A DNA stretch of 64,000 nucleotides from the NCBI GenBank assembly GCA_002633005.1, contig NMRA01000105.1, forward strand, positions 786,010-850,009. Direction: 5' to 3'. Position 1 is the stretch's first letter, and every line of letters starts with the position of its first letter. This stretch comes from Phoronis australis (Eukaryota; Phoronida; Phoronidae). Made by a program: the position numbers and the translations under genes. Shown piece after piece: positions 1-13,000 of the stretch. The notes under the pieces were generated by a model. That model saw nothing but the letters and a program-made list of their open reading frames with translations, was not told the origin of the DNA and made no database searches.

Positions 1-3000
1 TTTGTGTTCATTACGAACGTATTTAAGATTGCTAACCGAGTTAATGGTCCTTGGTAATGCTTCCACTATCTCCTTTAAGGCAACAAGCGCCAAGCGACTC
101 TCTAGTGTACCTGGTTTGAGTATTTGTTGAGTAAGGTAATCGCAAATAGCACTCATTTGTCTATCCGAAAGCCCATTTGCTCGGCTTATATGATGATAAA
201 ACAGTCGCCGAATTTGGTTAGTGGTCGCTATGTCATCCTTCCTAAAAATAGTTAAAAAGAGACATTAATAACGGCGATGATGATGATGCTTCTTCTTCTC
301 CTGGTGGTGGTGGTGGTGGTGGTGGTGCTGCTGCTGCTGGTGATGGTGGTGGTGGTGCTGCTGCATGTGCGCACCCAAGGGGGCCCCCATTTGGCGAAGT
401 GGGCAAAAAGGTCCGCCTCAGAGAAACAAAAAGTCCGAGAGAACGAGACAAATGTCCACTGAAAAGGCAAAGACGCACAGTGGAGGTGATACCCCGTTTT
501 TTAGTCCTTCCGCTTTTTTGGCACCAAAATCAAAGGGTCCACATCGCCAGAAATTCGACCCCCCCATATTAAAGGCAGGGTGCCCGCATGTGCTGCTGCT
601 GGCTCATGATAATAATGTAACAGTAGACGTTTCAAGGATAACCATGTTCTGTCCTGAATACAGTTCTTTTTTCAAGAAGCCGTATATCACAGTTCTGTTC
701 TAATGAACACATTTTTTCATATTGCTTACCTTGATCCTGAACCCGACCTACATCACAAGTACTTATTTATTGAAACTGGAGATTATTTCAGGACTTGACT
801 GATTGAGATCAGGCTCTACGAGCTGGCTTACCACGGCGCGTCATTTTATGCGTCGAGTATGGTGTCAGTGAATAATGTCAGCTGCCAAGTCTTTGCAAAC
901 TCAGAAATGGCTTCTCATTTGAATAAGAAACAATATGAGACGACTCTTGTAGCGTTATGTTAAGTTTGCAAATCAAAAGTTATCTTCTGGGAGGTTTGTA
1001 GCCACTTTTATGAAACATGTTCTTCAGAACCGAGCTATGGTGCATTTATGGTGCATTCATTACGAAGAACGCTGCAAATTGCGGTGGTTTTAAACATGTT
1101 CTTTCCTTTACACTGACCAGTTTAGAACACGAGATGAGTATCATCAGTCGAAAGGATATCACAAAACGTTTCCGTTTCATAACTTTCAGCCCTGTTGTGT
1201 TTGCCTTGTTTTAGTAATAATTTTTAAAAGTGAACGGAGTTCCCGCATACCGGTAACCTCATTGCATTTGGTTGCTGTTGAATGAGTACCCATAATGCAT
1301 AAGCCAGTTTTCACTCACCACGGCGGCCATTTTAGATAGTGCACCACCAAAAATAAGAACTCATAATTTCAGAAATTCATATTAAATTCAATTAAGTGTG
1401 AAAAATATTTGGAGTTGTGTTGAATGGGCATCGCTTGGGTTTCAGTTTCGAATGAACCAGCTTGCATTAAAATCCGTTTTATGAGGATTTTTACTAAAAT
1501 GAAGTGGAAAGTGAATCTTTAAGAGAGAGAGAATGACTGTCCAGACTAAAAAAAGAAAAATAATAACAACGACAGAGCGTGTACCTTTGTTGTAAGTCAC
1601 TCCACTGGGTTGACTCCAGGATCTTTTTTGGATTAATAAGGGGCGTCAAGTCTTCTTGTAGGATGTAAAATAATGGCTTCTCATCTCTCTCAGGGACCAT
1701 TCCAAGCCTGAGTCACACGATATTTCAAAGACAGATTATTCTCGAAACACTCTCTGAAGCAATGCGATTATGTTGCAAGAACGTTGTCATTTACGACACT
1801 TTAATTCACACCTTAAGGAGCGCCGATTTCATCGGTCAATTACTGGTCTCAAATCGACTTTTTTACGGATAGCGAAAATCGATACCTGCGTAAACTTGTA
1901 GGATTACTCAACCAATCCAGTAAGTACCAGACATTCCATCGGTAAACTGGTAGTTAATTTTGGATAGATGCTACCAGCTTATTTGTATCTATGATAAACT
2001 GAATGTCCACACGCTTGAAATACTACTAAAACGAAGAGATCTCTATAGGTCGCATATTTACGTCTGCTGGCGACGCTGGTTTAGGTGATCGCAATCCCAC
2101 AATACTTTAACGTCTCGCGCCATGTGTAAAAAAATCGATGCAGTATCTACTGGCATTCTAGCTGTTTTGCAACATGGCTTCGTTTCATGTTCCTTTTAAC
2201 GACGAAGATTCACCAACATACCTGCTGTCGTCCACATTTTGACGGCGTAATCGCTTTTTAACTTGTTTGTGGGAAACGTTTCCGTCTGTTAGGGAATAAT
2301 AAGCTCACCGATTAATTGGGCTGAAGAGAATGATTTTTTGAAGAATGACACTTGAACAGCCTTCAAACAGCGACAAAATCATAGAAAATTATCAAGGGCA
2401 AACTGGAATAGTTTAGTTTCCTCTGACAAATTGATAGTGGTAGTGACCAATTTTCTTTATTCAGGAAAGCTCGATCAAAAAGACATGGACAACAAGATTG
2501 GTTATTTGAGATCGTCCCCAGCGAGAAATCAAATTCTCAGGCTCATGATAAGCGATCACTGTACAACGCCTTGCTGGCGGAGCTAATCCGCAATTCCATA
2601 TATACCGTCAACTGACCAACGTCTTCTACTGATGATATCACGTGGCGGGAAACCAAAAAATTTTTAAAATTCAAAATTCCTCAATTATTTCTCAAAACAT
2701 GTGCTTTTTTAGTAAGAGTAAGAGTACGCGGTCTCAAAAAGTGCAGTAGGAACGTTTTAAATGTGCAAATGATTGTCAACCAACTGTGAAAACTAGCTAT
2801 TTGTAACAAAATCACAAAACACAATAGATTTTGTTGCTTTATAGCTTTGGTAAACACTAATAGATTTAAGGAGTCAATCTCATCCAGAGATAGTCACAAC
2901 AGTATTTTTCAGCGCTAAAACCACGCATTTCTCATGAAAAAGATATGGATCTGCAATCTTTAAACAAGGTTTCAAAGACGTTAAGTAGTAATGTGAGAAC

Positions 3001-3243
3001 CAGGTGCGATGGCCGGGTGCGCTCACAAGGTATGACAAAACAGCACTAACTCTTTTCGGTGTACCAACGGCAGTAACGGATAGTTGTTGAATTAGACTTA
3101 ATTTTGAATGTAAATGTGTTGTAAAAGGTGTCTCACCGCTGGAAAATGTACGGCATGTACACGAGAGGTCGCTTTCATCAATCGCAAAGAAGAGCTTCGA
3201 GTCTGGGATTGGCTTCAGGTTTTGAAAATTCTTGATTATTGGT
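1..3243 (-). CDS. Unrecognised multi-exon gene, 3' portion (partial)
   Basis: Four minus-strand exons can be joined without a stop: 3243-3137, 2285-2222, 1707-1585 and 241-1, the last running out of the window. Each has an AG acceptor and a GT donor (gtgaga, gtatgt, gtacac), and the phases chain exactly: the first ends with 1 nt, the second takes 2 and ends with 2, the third takes 1 and ends with 2, the fourth takes 1. Such chance agreement is unlikely, so I take it as a real gene. The joined piece is about 176 residues and reads through FFAIDESDLSCTCRTFSS, then KPLFYILQEDLTPLINPKK, then a leucine-rich, probably helical tail around LALVALKEIVEALPRTI. I do not recognise the family. More exons must lie upstream (above 3243), because the first exon starts with one leftover base. 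Transcription runs away from the MAO-like gene A. Confidence 0.6.
272..366. repeat. Triplet microsatellite (ATG / CTT / GGT / GCT runs)
   Basis: A run of imperfect trinucleotides changes motif along its length: GAT/ATG, then CTT, then GGT, then GCT. It makes misleading open frames on both strands (poly-Pro, poly-Thr, poly-Val). It directly abuts a short inverted-repeat element. Confidence 0.85.
362..606. mobile_element. MITE-like element, family 1, copy 1
   Basis: About 240 bp bounded by imperfect inverted ends: CATGTGCGCACCC on the left, and on the right the reverse complement of CACATGCGGGCACCC. GCTGCTG lies on both sides. Inside the left end is CCCCCATTTGGCGAAGTGGG followed by AAAAAGGTCCGCCTCAGAGA, which recurs at 35.23 kb. 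The right half (CATCGCCAGAAATTCGACCC) recurs in reverse at 59.1 kb. There is no coding capacity. I infer a non-autonomous DNA transposon; superfamily unknown. Confidence 0.5.
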
Positions 3244-5560
3244 CTGTGCACAGTTAAATATTGGCGTTGAACGCATGCACTTGAGCCAGCTGGTGGTAAA
3301 TTTGAAAAAGTATTGGAAAGGCAGGCAGGTATATAAAATGAAACGAGTGCAAAATAAGCGCAAGAATCAATACCATACATAAACACAAGAATTTTTCGAG
3401 CGTAAAGTAAGGGACCTAGAAAGTATCAGGTCAAATATTTGGCGGGAAAATCGGTGAACAACACAGGGAGACTCAAAACTAGTTGATGAAATTTCTATGG
3501 CGCTAGGAATTCATGAAGAAAACATTCTACACATTGCAAACATTTTAAGTCTAGTTTGCACGCCATCTGTTGGTCACATCATATGACATTAACACATGCC
3601 ACATATGGTCTAGATGTATTTAGGCCTACTTGTTTTTATGCTTCTGTCACTAGCTCTATTGGTAGCAATGGAAAGACGAATCTTGCTTTGTACCAAGTGA
3701 CTCTGAGACGTCATAATGTTTTGCTGATGGTACTTCTCCTATGTGACGTAGCTTTTACGCATTTCATAGTGCTTGTAGAATAAATGTGTTCTGGGCCCAA
3801 CAAGGATTAGCTGTAGACAGCGCAATACCACACCCTTTGTGTTTCCAACAATAAACCTAATTTGGTGGAAATAATTACAGGGACATTACTGTCTAACCAA
3901 TATTTACGCGCTCAGTTAACTCAGGCAGGTATTTGTGTGAATAGGCCGGACTTGCTGCTTGACTAGGGAAAAGCACCTCTCCTAGGCTAACCTTGGTGTA
4001 GCAAGGTCTGTAAACGCTATTATCATGGCATGAGGGTCTACTCTAAGAACTCTCGCTCTACTACATATGAGTCACTGACACCCTAAAACTTATCCAATCG
4101 CGTCACATGATTCGAGTATAAATTTGTTTGTTAACTCCGTCGATGGAATTGATATAAATTTTTGACTCGAGTTACGTGAGGAGATTAGACACGACGTTCT
4201 GATATATTTTTGACATGACTCATCGTGTCTCGGATCATTTCCTTCGATCACATTTCGCGAGTATGTGAATTTGCTCCTTTTTAACTGTCAATGTCGGATT
4301 GCGTTCCACGGAGCAAAATTCTTGCGAGAAAAGCGAGATTGGTTAACTCGTCGAGAGAAATCGCCATGCATTACAAGCCGAACACATGATCGCTTTATCT
4401 TCACTATCTAGTGAACGCTCCTCGGGTTCAGAGGTCATGTCTGCATATGACGTCATTTCTGAATTAAAATTAACACCACCAGATAAGGGTTGGCTGTCGA
4501 AAATACAGAATTTTTGTTGTCGTCATACAGGCTACAAGCCCGCGTTCCGCCCAAGAAGCCAATTTTTTATTTAGACCAGCTACCGCTATCCGGTCTACAC
4601 TTATTCTTTTCTCAGATGGGAAGGGCTTCTGGAATTGAAAGGATCCGCCAGATTTCGTGGTTTCTTGAAACTATGCTCGTCCAACTTGTTGCCGAGCCTC
4701 GGTCTCAAACCATGACTGTGAGTTTTTTCGAAGCTCTAAAATCATGTCACGTGAAATTTGATGGGACCAATTTCAGAGCGATTACGGGTTTAAATCAAAA
4801 TTTGTTTTTTTGTGATGAGAGACAGCTTCCGAAGGTAGCACTTCTGTTCGCAAAAGTTGTAATTTTACGTTAAATGCAAGACTCTCCCTAGCCTAGTACC
4901 ATAACAAGACTAGACGGTCCCGGTCCCTTCTGGCTCATAACTAGTGATAGAGAAGACGTAGAGTAACTTAACAACGGAAAGCTGGCCCTCACAACGTATA
5001 TGAGCACATACTGGCGTGCGTTCAGCAACGCTAGGACCCGGCCTACGTTAGGGCCTAGCTAAAGTCTAATCATAGTCACGAGTTCTAGTCATTTAAACTA
5101 CACGGCAATATCTCACGTGCTTTTTAGCTAGGTCCTAGCGTTACTGCAACGATAGGCTGGTCTCCTCATCAAAATAGTTCTCATTTACTTTTAATTCTTT
5201 AATCCTATGTTGATGTTCGCTAGGTAAAGGGAACACAATCTCATTGTTCGCATATACTGTGCTGAGCAAGACGTATCAGGCGGGTCAGCTCCAAATAAGA
5301 AAGCGCGAATACTGTCAAGAATTTGACTGTATAGAAGCTGTAGAATAGATCGAAGCTACACTACTCCGTGCAACAAATTCTATCAACAATGGTACATCCA
5401 ACAAGTCATTTTCGGGAAAACTCAAACATAAATTACTACCACCAAACTTCAGTTTTCAAAGATAGCCCGGTGAACTCTTAGAAGATGCTTTAACATCTTT
5501 TCTGAGCAATTCAGACATATTATTGCATTATCTTGACAGTAACAAAGAGAACATATCGAA
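3244..5560. other. Intergenic or intronic stretch, no supported gene
   Basis: Probably intron of the minus-strand gene ending at position 1. Open frames near 4386-4873 (plus) have no recognisable domain and no supporting splice context. A possible minus-strand acceptor lies near 3964-3966, opening a short frame, but its donor phase does not fit the exon at 3243, so I do not call it. Confidence 0.4.
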
Positions 5561-5866
5561 ATGTCGACAGATGTGGCAAAGTTCAGCTTGACCAAACTTA
5601 GCGTCTTCGTTTATGTCAGTTTTGCATTACTTGCCCATCAACCCGTGGGATTTTCCACTATTAGGTGGGACATGGTCCCACACGAGACGTTACAAAATGA
5701 TGGAAACTTTACCCCTAGACAATTTTACTTTCGACGACCCCCTGGTCCCCACTTCGATTCTTTCGAACCATTAACAGCAGGAAGCCAAAATACTCACCCG
5801 AGACGATTCAATGAGACCGTGATCTACCCCCAGAACAACTGTCCTCCCGAGACGATCGGTGCCTGA
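5561..5866 (+). CDS. Hypothetical small protein with N-terminal hydrophobic segment
   Basis: A 101-codon single-exon frame starts at an ATG after a purine-rich leader (aaATGT context, A at -3). Residues 13-26 or so (SVFVYVSFALLAHQ) form a hydrophobic stretch after a basic/polar start, consistent with a signal peptide or signal anchor. The rest is polar and rich in Pro, Arg, Phe and Asn. A second open frame shifted by one base continues from about 5815 to 6060, so the original product may have been longer and then frameshifted. An AATAAA lies near 6268. I do not recognise a family, and it may be a chance ORF or a decayed gene. Confidence 0.25.
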   Translation: MSTDVAKFSLTKLSVFVYVSFALLAHQPVGFSTIRWDMVPHETLQNDGNFTPRQFYFRRPPGPHFDSFEPLTAGSQNTHPRRFNETVIYPQNNCPPETIGA

Positions 5867-6595
5867 GAAGGCAATACATTACAGAGACGGTACGAGATGG
5901 TACCTTATCTACCAAAGTAAATACCCACTTGAGAAGACACAACGATACCCTAGTTGGCAATGAACACTTTCCTCACCTGCCAACCGCTCCTAATGGAAAG
6001 CCACACTTCCCCTCAGTCATAACTTTGCAATCTCAAGAAAAGGAGCAACTAATATAGCAGTCCCGTGAAACGGGTATTTCGGATTGGATCCGTCGTTTAG
6101 CAGCAATTTAAAAGTTTAATACCTCTAAGTCTGTGTGAATAACTGGTCCTCGAAATCGACCGTCTTGGGCAACGAGCATAACTAGGCACGGGCAATAACC
6201 TGTGATGCATGTTATGCAAAGACCGTTCAACTTGCGTTCAGCAATGTCTTTTTTTCATCAATACAACAATAAACGTCGTCACAAAGAAATTTTCCTATTG
6301 TTGAAAACCCCGACTTCTGAGTGGCGCGTAGGAGCTATGCGCCTGAGTTGCCAAATGCTTGTTTGAACGGAATGAGAAATGCAAGAAATTGTGCCTTGAA
6401 AACAGCCAATCGCGTGGACTGGTCAGATGTAGGAAATGGGGATTCACTTTAGTTCGATGGACGCCTAGTCATTCAGCGTGGAGAGGGATGATCACGTAAT
6501 AAGTTCAAATTTTGTTAAAACTACAGTGCTGCGCGTTTTGTGTGCAATAATCCTCCACACAGGGAATGCTGTGGAGTTGCTGATGTTTTGAGTAT

Positions 6596-6741
6596 CATGG
6601 GCGGTGCAGCACTAAAAATGGGGGGCTAGAGACCCATCAGCCCCCCTGTGGTGCACCGCCTATAGACTATGTGCGGCGTAGCACTGAAAATAGTGGGCTA
6701 TAGCCCCTCCCCCCCAGCCCTCTATGGTGCGCCGCCCATGA
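6596..6741. repeat. Two copies of a GC-rich palindromic element (family 2)
   Basis: Each copy of about 70 bp starts with GGGCGGTGCA or GTGCGGCGTAG, contains CACTGAAAATAG and GGGGGCTATAGCCCC-like cores, and ends with GGTGCACCGCC or GTGCGCCGCCC. Ends are inverted repeats of each other. The same element occurs at 41.13 kb and, again as a pair, at 42.18-42.33 kb. Non-coding; likely a very short MITE. Confidence 0.6.
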
Positions 6742-8458
6742 GTATATATCAAGCTAACGCAATACCCAGATGTGCTATTCAACTTTGCTGAGGGACTCAA
6801 AATAGTCCCGGGTCTTTTACAATAGATCAATTTTATTCCAGACCAAGATCACCCATGGACAAGTAAACGAGCAATACAAAGAGCGCAGTAAACCACGCAA
6901 GTCTTTCATCCGAGGTGCAAATGAAAGTTGACATTCATTACACGCATAAATTGCTTTCAGCAGTACTGCTTCAAAATGGTGAAACATTGCTCTTCCGAAA
7001 ACCAGTCAGATATGCTGAAGTCAGAACGTAACTTTAATATTCATGGAAAGAAGCAAACTGAAATACAACTTAAAGAAACACGCAGTTTAATTTAGACGTT
7101 AATCTGGTTTTAAACATAGAGATAAACAAAAAGACCTTAAGAAAAGAGACTAGTTCCAATGAGAATTCCACGAATGTCATTGTCAGCTAATGAAGTGAAT
7201 GAATGAGCAGAATGAAGGTTTCCGGCAAAATTGTCATTTTATGAACTGACAGTGATTTCCACACTTCAGTGCAATGCCAAAGCACTAATTTCGGGTAGAC
7301 GCGTTTCTTGCTCACCAAGGAATCCAAGTTATTACATGAGAAAGTTAAGCAGATTAGATGTGAGAACATGACACGTCACTGATTTTTTGACACATGGCTA
7401 AATCTTACAGTATCCCAGAAAACACTCCATGAGCTTTTTTGGTTAATCTTGTTAAAGACAAAGACTGTGGCTATCGGGAAATCTGTGTGGCCATGGTGCG
7501 AAACTACGGTGTAGATTGCATAGCGTTCGAAGGTGACCTTAATTTGTAAATATATCCGGTGAGTGGAATCAGCGCTTTAAAAAATTGTAATAGAAATGTA
7601 AAAAATGAATCGTTCTGACTGGAGGCCGTATGGTTCAGTTCTCCAATTTTTCTACATATCACCAAAAGGAGGGAACTTTTTAAAAACGATAATAGGGTTT
7701 TATTCTCTGCACTTTGACCTTCCTTGGTCATCTAAGGAGTGACTAAAATGCTAGGAAAGGCAACAGAACCCGCCAGGAAGATATACGTAAGAAAACAACA
7801 CAAAAGTAACACAATGGGTTGTCAAGCAATACATACACAAGTGTGAAACCCAATAGAGAAGACTATGGAGACACCTACCGAGCAGCTGACGGCACTAAAA
7901 TAATTTCAGTGTCTTGGTGACTTTGTTAAGGGATGCTCAGATCACCAAAAATTCACGTACTCTACTACAAAAATCAATTTACCTCTAATTACAAACAAGA
8001 TGAAAATGTCCTTTGAAAAATCATTCATGATAACTGTAACTCCAGGCGACCGGTTAAAAGTTATAATTTATTATCGGAATAAGAAAACAAAAAAAATCTG
8101 TTTATTCGAAACTACGAAGCCACTACAAAGGTCAAAACTTCGGCTATGTGTAATTTGGTTTATCAGTTTACTTTCCCCCTTTCCGTACTTTCGCTTGCTC
8201 TACCGTGAACTGTGCGACGCCCGAACCTGTGGCAATTCTGGGCGATATTAGGGTCTTTTGGAAAAACAAAAACTGAAATAGTGTCTAACCGATTGGTGTT
8301 ACTGAATCCTCTGTACATGCTACTTTTCACAATACTCAGTGGAACTCAGTTTTGAACAAACCTTTTCGGCTCGCTTCTGTTGTAGAACAACACGATGTTG
8401 GAACAGGATCTACTGACGTCACACAAAAATTTAATTATATAGCTTTTTAAAAAATTAC

Positions 8459-8560
8459 CTGAAACACTGTTATTGTGTGCTGCATCTCCAAGTGCTTTCA
8501 TCAGCTTGAATGCATCCTCATCGATAATTTCGGCCCCTAATCTAGAATCATCTCGGATAC
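8459..8560 (-). CDS. Possible exon (uncertain right edge), minus strand
   Basis: On the minus strand an open frame ends DAFKLMKALGDAAHNNSVS and is followed at once by a good donor (TCAG|gtaatt; the last exon base is at 8459). The KALGDAAH stretch resembles the KALGNAGH-type signature in the helical domain of large lipid transfer proteins (vitellogenin, apolipophorin), but one short match is weak. The upstream part of the frame hits a stop about 100 bp away, and a neighbouring frame looks equally protein-like (GGTPSDDRSLINFGDPVS), so there may be a frameshift or an unresolved acceptor. It could belong to the minus-strand gene that ends at position 1; intermediate exons would be needed to reconcile phases. 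Confidence 0.3.
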
Positions 8561-8937
8561 CGGGTCCCCGAAGTTGATCAGGCTTCGGTCATCACTTGGA
8601 GTGCCACCTGTTGTCTCGCTGTAACCATAACCACGACGACGCCTCTTCAGCAGATCTCATCACTGACTGCACCGAATTATATATATTTCTTGTTTAAAAG
8701 TACACAAATTGAAGACGAAAACTTAAAATATCATTAAAAATTTGTTGGCAACCGAATTCAAGCATTTATGACCATGGTGTGAAGGGTAAAAAGAGTGTTA
8801 AAAATAGCTTGACGTTTAGTGAGATTATATTTCATTAGTATAAATCGGTACAAAAGATGACATTACTGGCCAAAAATCAATCATACGGAACTACAGAAAA
8901 CAATAATGATGTAAATACCTGCATATATACACACCAT

Positions 8938-9034
8938 AGACATATGCATACATACATACATACATACATACATACATACAAACATACATACAAACATACA
9001 TACATACATACATACATACATACATACATCTATA
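8938..9034. repeat. (CATA)n microsatellite
   Basis: About 95 bp of CATA tetranucleotides interrupted by a few CAAA units. It creates a spurious Tyr-Ile-His-Thr repeat frame. Confidence 0.95.
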
Positions 9035-9059
9035 CATGCAAATGGACCCACACACATGT

Positions 9060-10029
9060 TAAGTTACGTAAAGATTAAATACACCAGTGCATTTTTGTAA
9101 TTTAGGAAGACGCAAAAACGTCACAACAAAAATAAATTATGTATAATATGAACCATGCGGTAAAGAAGTATAAGGCCATTCGAAACTTTGGAAACGAGAA
9201 TTCTACCCGGGAGCCAACTCACCCTTCATTTAAAGGGGTTTGGTGTCGGACTCACCCCAACAGCAGTTGTGCATTAAAACACGGATGACATCGGGAACGG
9301 TGGATGATACCCGATGTAAACGGATTGAGGGTCACGTTAAAGTAGATATTTTGTCATGTTTTGCATTTCTAACCTAATATATAAACTGAAAAGAATACGA
9401 CAGAACCAAAAATACTTGCACAGGTAAAAATGAATTTCTGTCTCCAAAAATAATATGGCATGTTAGAGATACACTTTTGTCATCTTAACATGCTGGAAGA
9501 AAAACAACGACCTCAGAAAACGGCAACGGATACGTGTACGTGGGCTTGTGTTATGCCCGAGATTTGAAGGGGGTTGGAGACGCGGTCGGGGTGCAAGCTC
9601 ACATGCAAAAAGTGAGCAGACATGCTTATATACAAGCATACGTATGCAAGGGATGGCCGAGTGCGTCTTTAAGTGAGGTTACAACGTATCTCCTTGAAAA
9701 AAGCGACATTATTCGGAACATGGAAAGATATAGGCACGGCGTGAAGACGCGCAAAACTTAGCGACCCTGGCTGTCGATAACGGAGGAGTGAGACCTCGGT
9801 CAACCATTGAAGCTATTGACGTTAACAGCTAGACATTGATAGTGCCCCGAGACTGCATTAACTATAGGACCCTTATATAGTTGGGTGGTATCAGCGACAA
9901 TATCCAGGTCGTCTACATAAAATAGGGCACGGAGTTTCAAGGTTCACAGGGTCACTTTCAGAGACGTCAGAGGCGGCCGTATTCTCATTCCGGAGGATCT
10001 GAACAGGAGACGCAAGAGGGTCGGACAAG
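9060..10029 (+). promoter_or_regulatory. Upstream region of MAO-like gene A
   Basis: About 1 kb without a supported exon lies between the microsatellite and the start codon of copy A. No convincing TATA box or CpG-dense island was seen. The sequence before the ATG (GACAAG|ATG) has a purine at -3, as in a usable Kozak context. The transcription start cannot be placed from sequence alone. Confidence 0.3.
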
Positions 10030-13000
10030 ATGCAGAAAGCGGATGTTGTCATAGTAGGAGCCGGTATAAGCGGTAAGTCAGATGCTCTTCGGCATTCAAA
10101 GCACACTGATGTCCCACTCAAGCGCATCACAGTCCAAAGATAACCAGCTTATTGGGCGGGATTTGACATAGGACGAGTATTCACAGAGCTGTTGTCGTCT
10201 TCTAATCATACTTAAAATATCTCAGCTTCGTTTGTGTCAAAAGTCACCAGCTAAACAGGGGTCCGGCTCCCTGGACCTCAGCGCGGGCTTGAGCCTACAC
10301 TTGGGTACCGTTTCGGACGCGCAAGCCTCGCTAAGGAAGATAGTGTGAAAACGTGCTTCGCTTGTAATATGTGACAAAATCTCGTGAGGTCTTGCGTGTT
10401 CTTGGGTTTTCGCGAGATTCTCTTATACGAACAAACGCATTAGGCGATACATCTTATTTCACGGAAATCGGGGGCATAAATATTTCTTACAGATTGGTAT
10501 TACAACAGACACACACATAGGGTATTAGTGAGGTTAATGATAACCTTTGCCTCTGAGCAACTCATTGGGGCGTCTTGAATAAGGGTCATGCGCCTCAAGC
10601 CAACGATAAGCTGCAGCTCGCTAAGCTGGACTGCTCGTGATTAGGCCCCTATGTTATATGTTAGCGTTACTTTTTATTTGTGGCAGATCCTAGAAAAATA
10701 GAAATCACATGTTATTATAAATTATAATAATTATAATACTATATAGCCGCGTTTTAGTCGATGGTTGAGTTCTCAGAGAACAAATTAGCCGAACCACGAT
10801 CACAGTGAATATGGTGCATGAACATTATAGTTGTAGGCCTACGTTTTCATTTCGCAACTTAAATATCACAGGGACCGCTCTAACGAGCATTTTGGTAACA
10901 TTATCCTTTGCTGTTTTAGTCTTCGAATTCAATTTTCACCAAAATGTCAGCTAGAACTTTCAACTCGCGATTAGTAGCCTTTAACGCTGTAGTGTTTTAA
11001 TTTTTCGGCGTTTTCAAAATGTAGTTAAGCTTACCCATGACATCGCTTCGCTTGTTGTTATCAACATCGTTTGAAACGCCTGGGCCCAAATTGTAAATAG
11101 CGGTATAACCAGGAAATTAAATCGAGCAATTTACTGATGAGCGTGACCCGTTACGTCGTATTTTGTAGGACTCTCATGTGCCCGACTCCTTGATAAGGAA
11201 GGTTTAAATGTGGTGGTGTTGGAAGCACGCGACAGAGTCGGTGGACGAACATGGACCACATTCGACCCCTCTTACAAATACATCGACGTCGGAGGCTCGT
11301 ACGTAGGCCCCACTCAAAACAGAATCTTGCGACTGGCCAAAGAGCTTGGAGTGGAGACGTATAAGATTTACTCAGACGGACAAGACGTTCACATGAGCAG
11401 ATCTGTGAGTCATGTTTGACGTGAAGTCGCGGAGATTGGTTCTGAATTAGCATGCGCGCATTGCCGTTTCAGTTCCAAGGGATTGATTCAATGAAATGAC
11501 CGAACCACTAGATCATGTAAATTACATTTCTTTGGTAAGCTTTAACGATGAAAAGCCGAACCAGCTTTGTCGTTCGAGCATGTAGAGGTTTTGTCAAAAT
11601 TTAGAAGGTGCTCATGTAGAACTGTGGCCATAAAACTCACAGCATACATTTCGTAAAAATACAAACTTGGCTACGACTAGGGACGGAAACGCTTTTCAGT
11701 TACAGCAAAGGTATCTATAGACTCACCTTCTGATATAATGCTTTAATCTTGGTGAACTATGAAGAAATTTTGGTTAGGCCCAAAATAGCACAACTGGGTT
11801 TGGTTTGCAAGCAACTCAATTTGAAACCTCGGCTCACCGCTGGCATCAGGCGGCGCTGGGAAAAAAGAAGGAACCATATCCATTTCAGTTGGCATCATGT
11901 GACCTTTCTTTTTTAAAATATGATGAAAACCTGAAAAATACCGCACCACTGCATCATTTTTTACAATAGAAAAATCAAAAACACATACAATTACCTCGTG
12001 TTTTTGTGACTTCGTGTTAGCCTCCGCAGTGTTGTAATTGACATAAAATTGTTCAAACCATAAGCATAGAAATATGGTTCAAACTATCTTCGTCTAACGA
12101 AACATTTTCTAATCACGTGCATCTTCCATTGCGTCAACTCGTATAAAACAAGAAGAAATATAGTAACTTATTTTCATCACCATTATTTGCCAGTCAATAA
12201 GTCTTACTAGACCGTCTTTCTGTTTAGCACTGATAAAGCGAGCTCACTCTAACCCCCTTGGTCAATCTCGTTCATGGCCTGCACTTCGGGCTCAGTAGAA
12301 TTCCAAATACACGCCTTACAAAATGAGATCACCTCGATACATGACACGAATTCCGGCCTGGGACTTGGACCTCGAGCATTGTAATTAGTTTCTAGTTTCG
12401 AAGAACGCGGACCGACGCTGGTCGATGCGAGGTTCCAATCTAACAGGGGTGGTGTTCAGTTGTTGGTCTACCTAACTTATGCCCGGATCCTGAGGATACT
12501 CAAGACTCCCAGGCCCCGTAATCGGCTACTTTTTAATGGAGAACATATAGTGTCTGACCTTTGTTAGGGCCCTCTGGTCATGACCCTGGATCTGCATACG
12601 TTTTTGCCTTCTCTGAAAATGTAAATTCTTACTTTTGATCTATCGCTTCTACAACTTGTACGTGTATTTCTGACCAGGGCAAGATTGCTCGTTATTCGAG
12701 CATTTCCCATTCGTGGAATCCATTCGTCACAATGGACATACTCAACTTTATGAGAAGGTTTGACGACATGGGCGAAGAGGTAAATCAACTGCCGACAGTT
12801 GCATTTCGCCCGGTTTAGCTGACCAGAAAACGAAAACAGAATAAGCCTATTACTCTCATAAAATCGGTCTCATAACATTCCTACCAACAAGAGCATCGCA
12901 TCATCCGTAAAGCGACTTAAGAACGCATAATGCCTGTTGTTTAAGTTGGTCAAGGAGATAGAATCATATTCTGGTAAGGAATATTAATCACACCGATTTT

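Noticed and set aside
242-478. Minus-strand ORF with poly-proline, and overlapping poly-Thr and poly-Val frames
   Set aside because: They are translations of the triplet microsatellite and the adjacent MITE-like element in different frames.
2880-3386. 168-codon minus-strand ORF as a single-exon gene
   Set aside because: Only its middle (3243-3137) behaves as an exon, with a good acceptor and donor and matching phase. The rest is intron read-through.
4386-4873. Two plus-strand ORFs as exons of a gene
   Set aside because: No splice sites joining them and no recognisable domain; the frames overlap each other.
8857-9078. Plus-strand ORF with Tyr-Ile-His-Thr repeats
   Set aside because: Caused by the CATA microsatellite.
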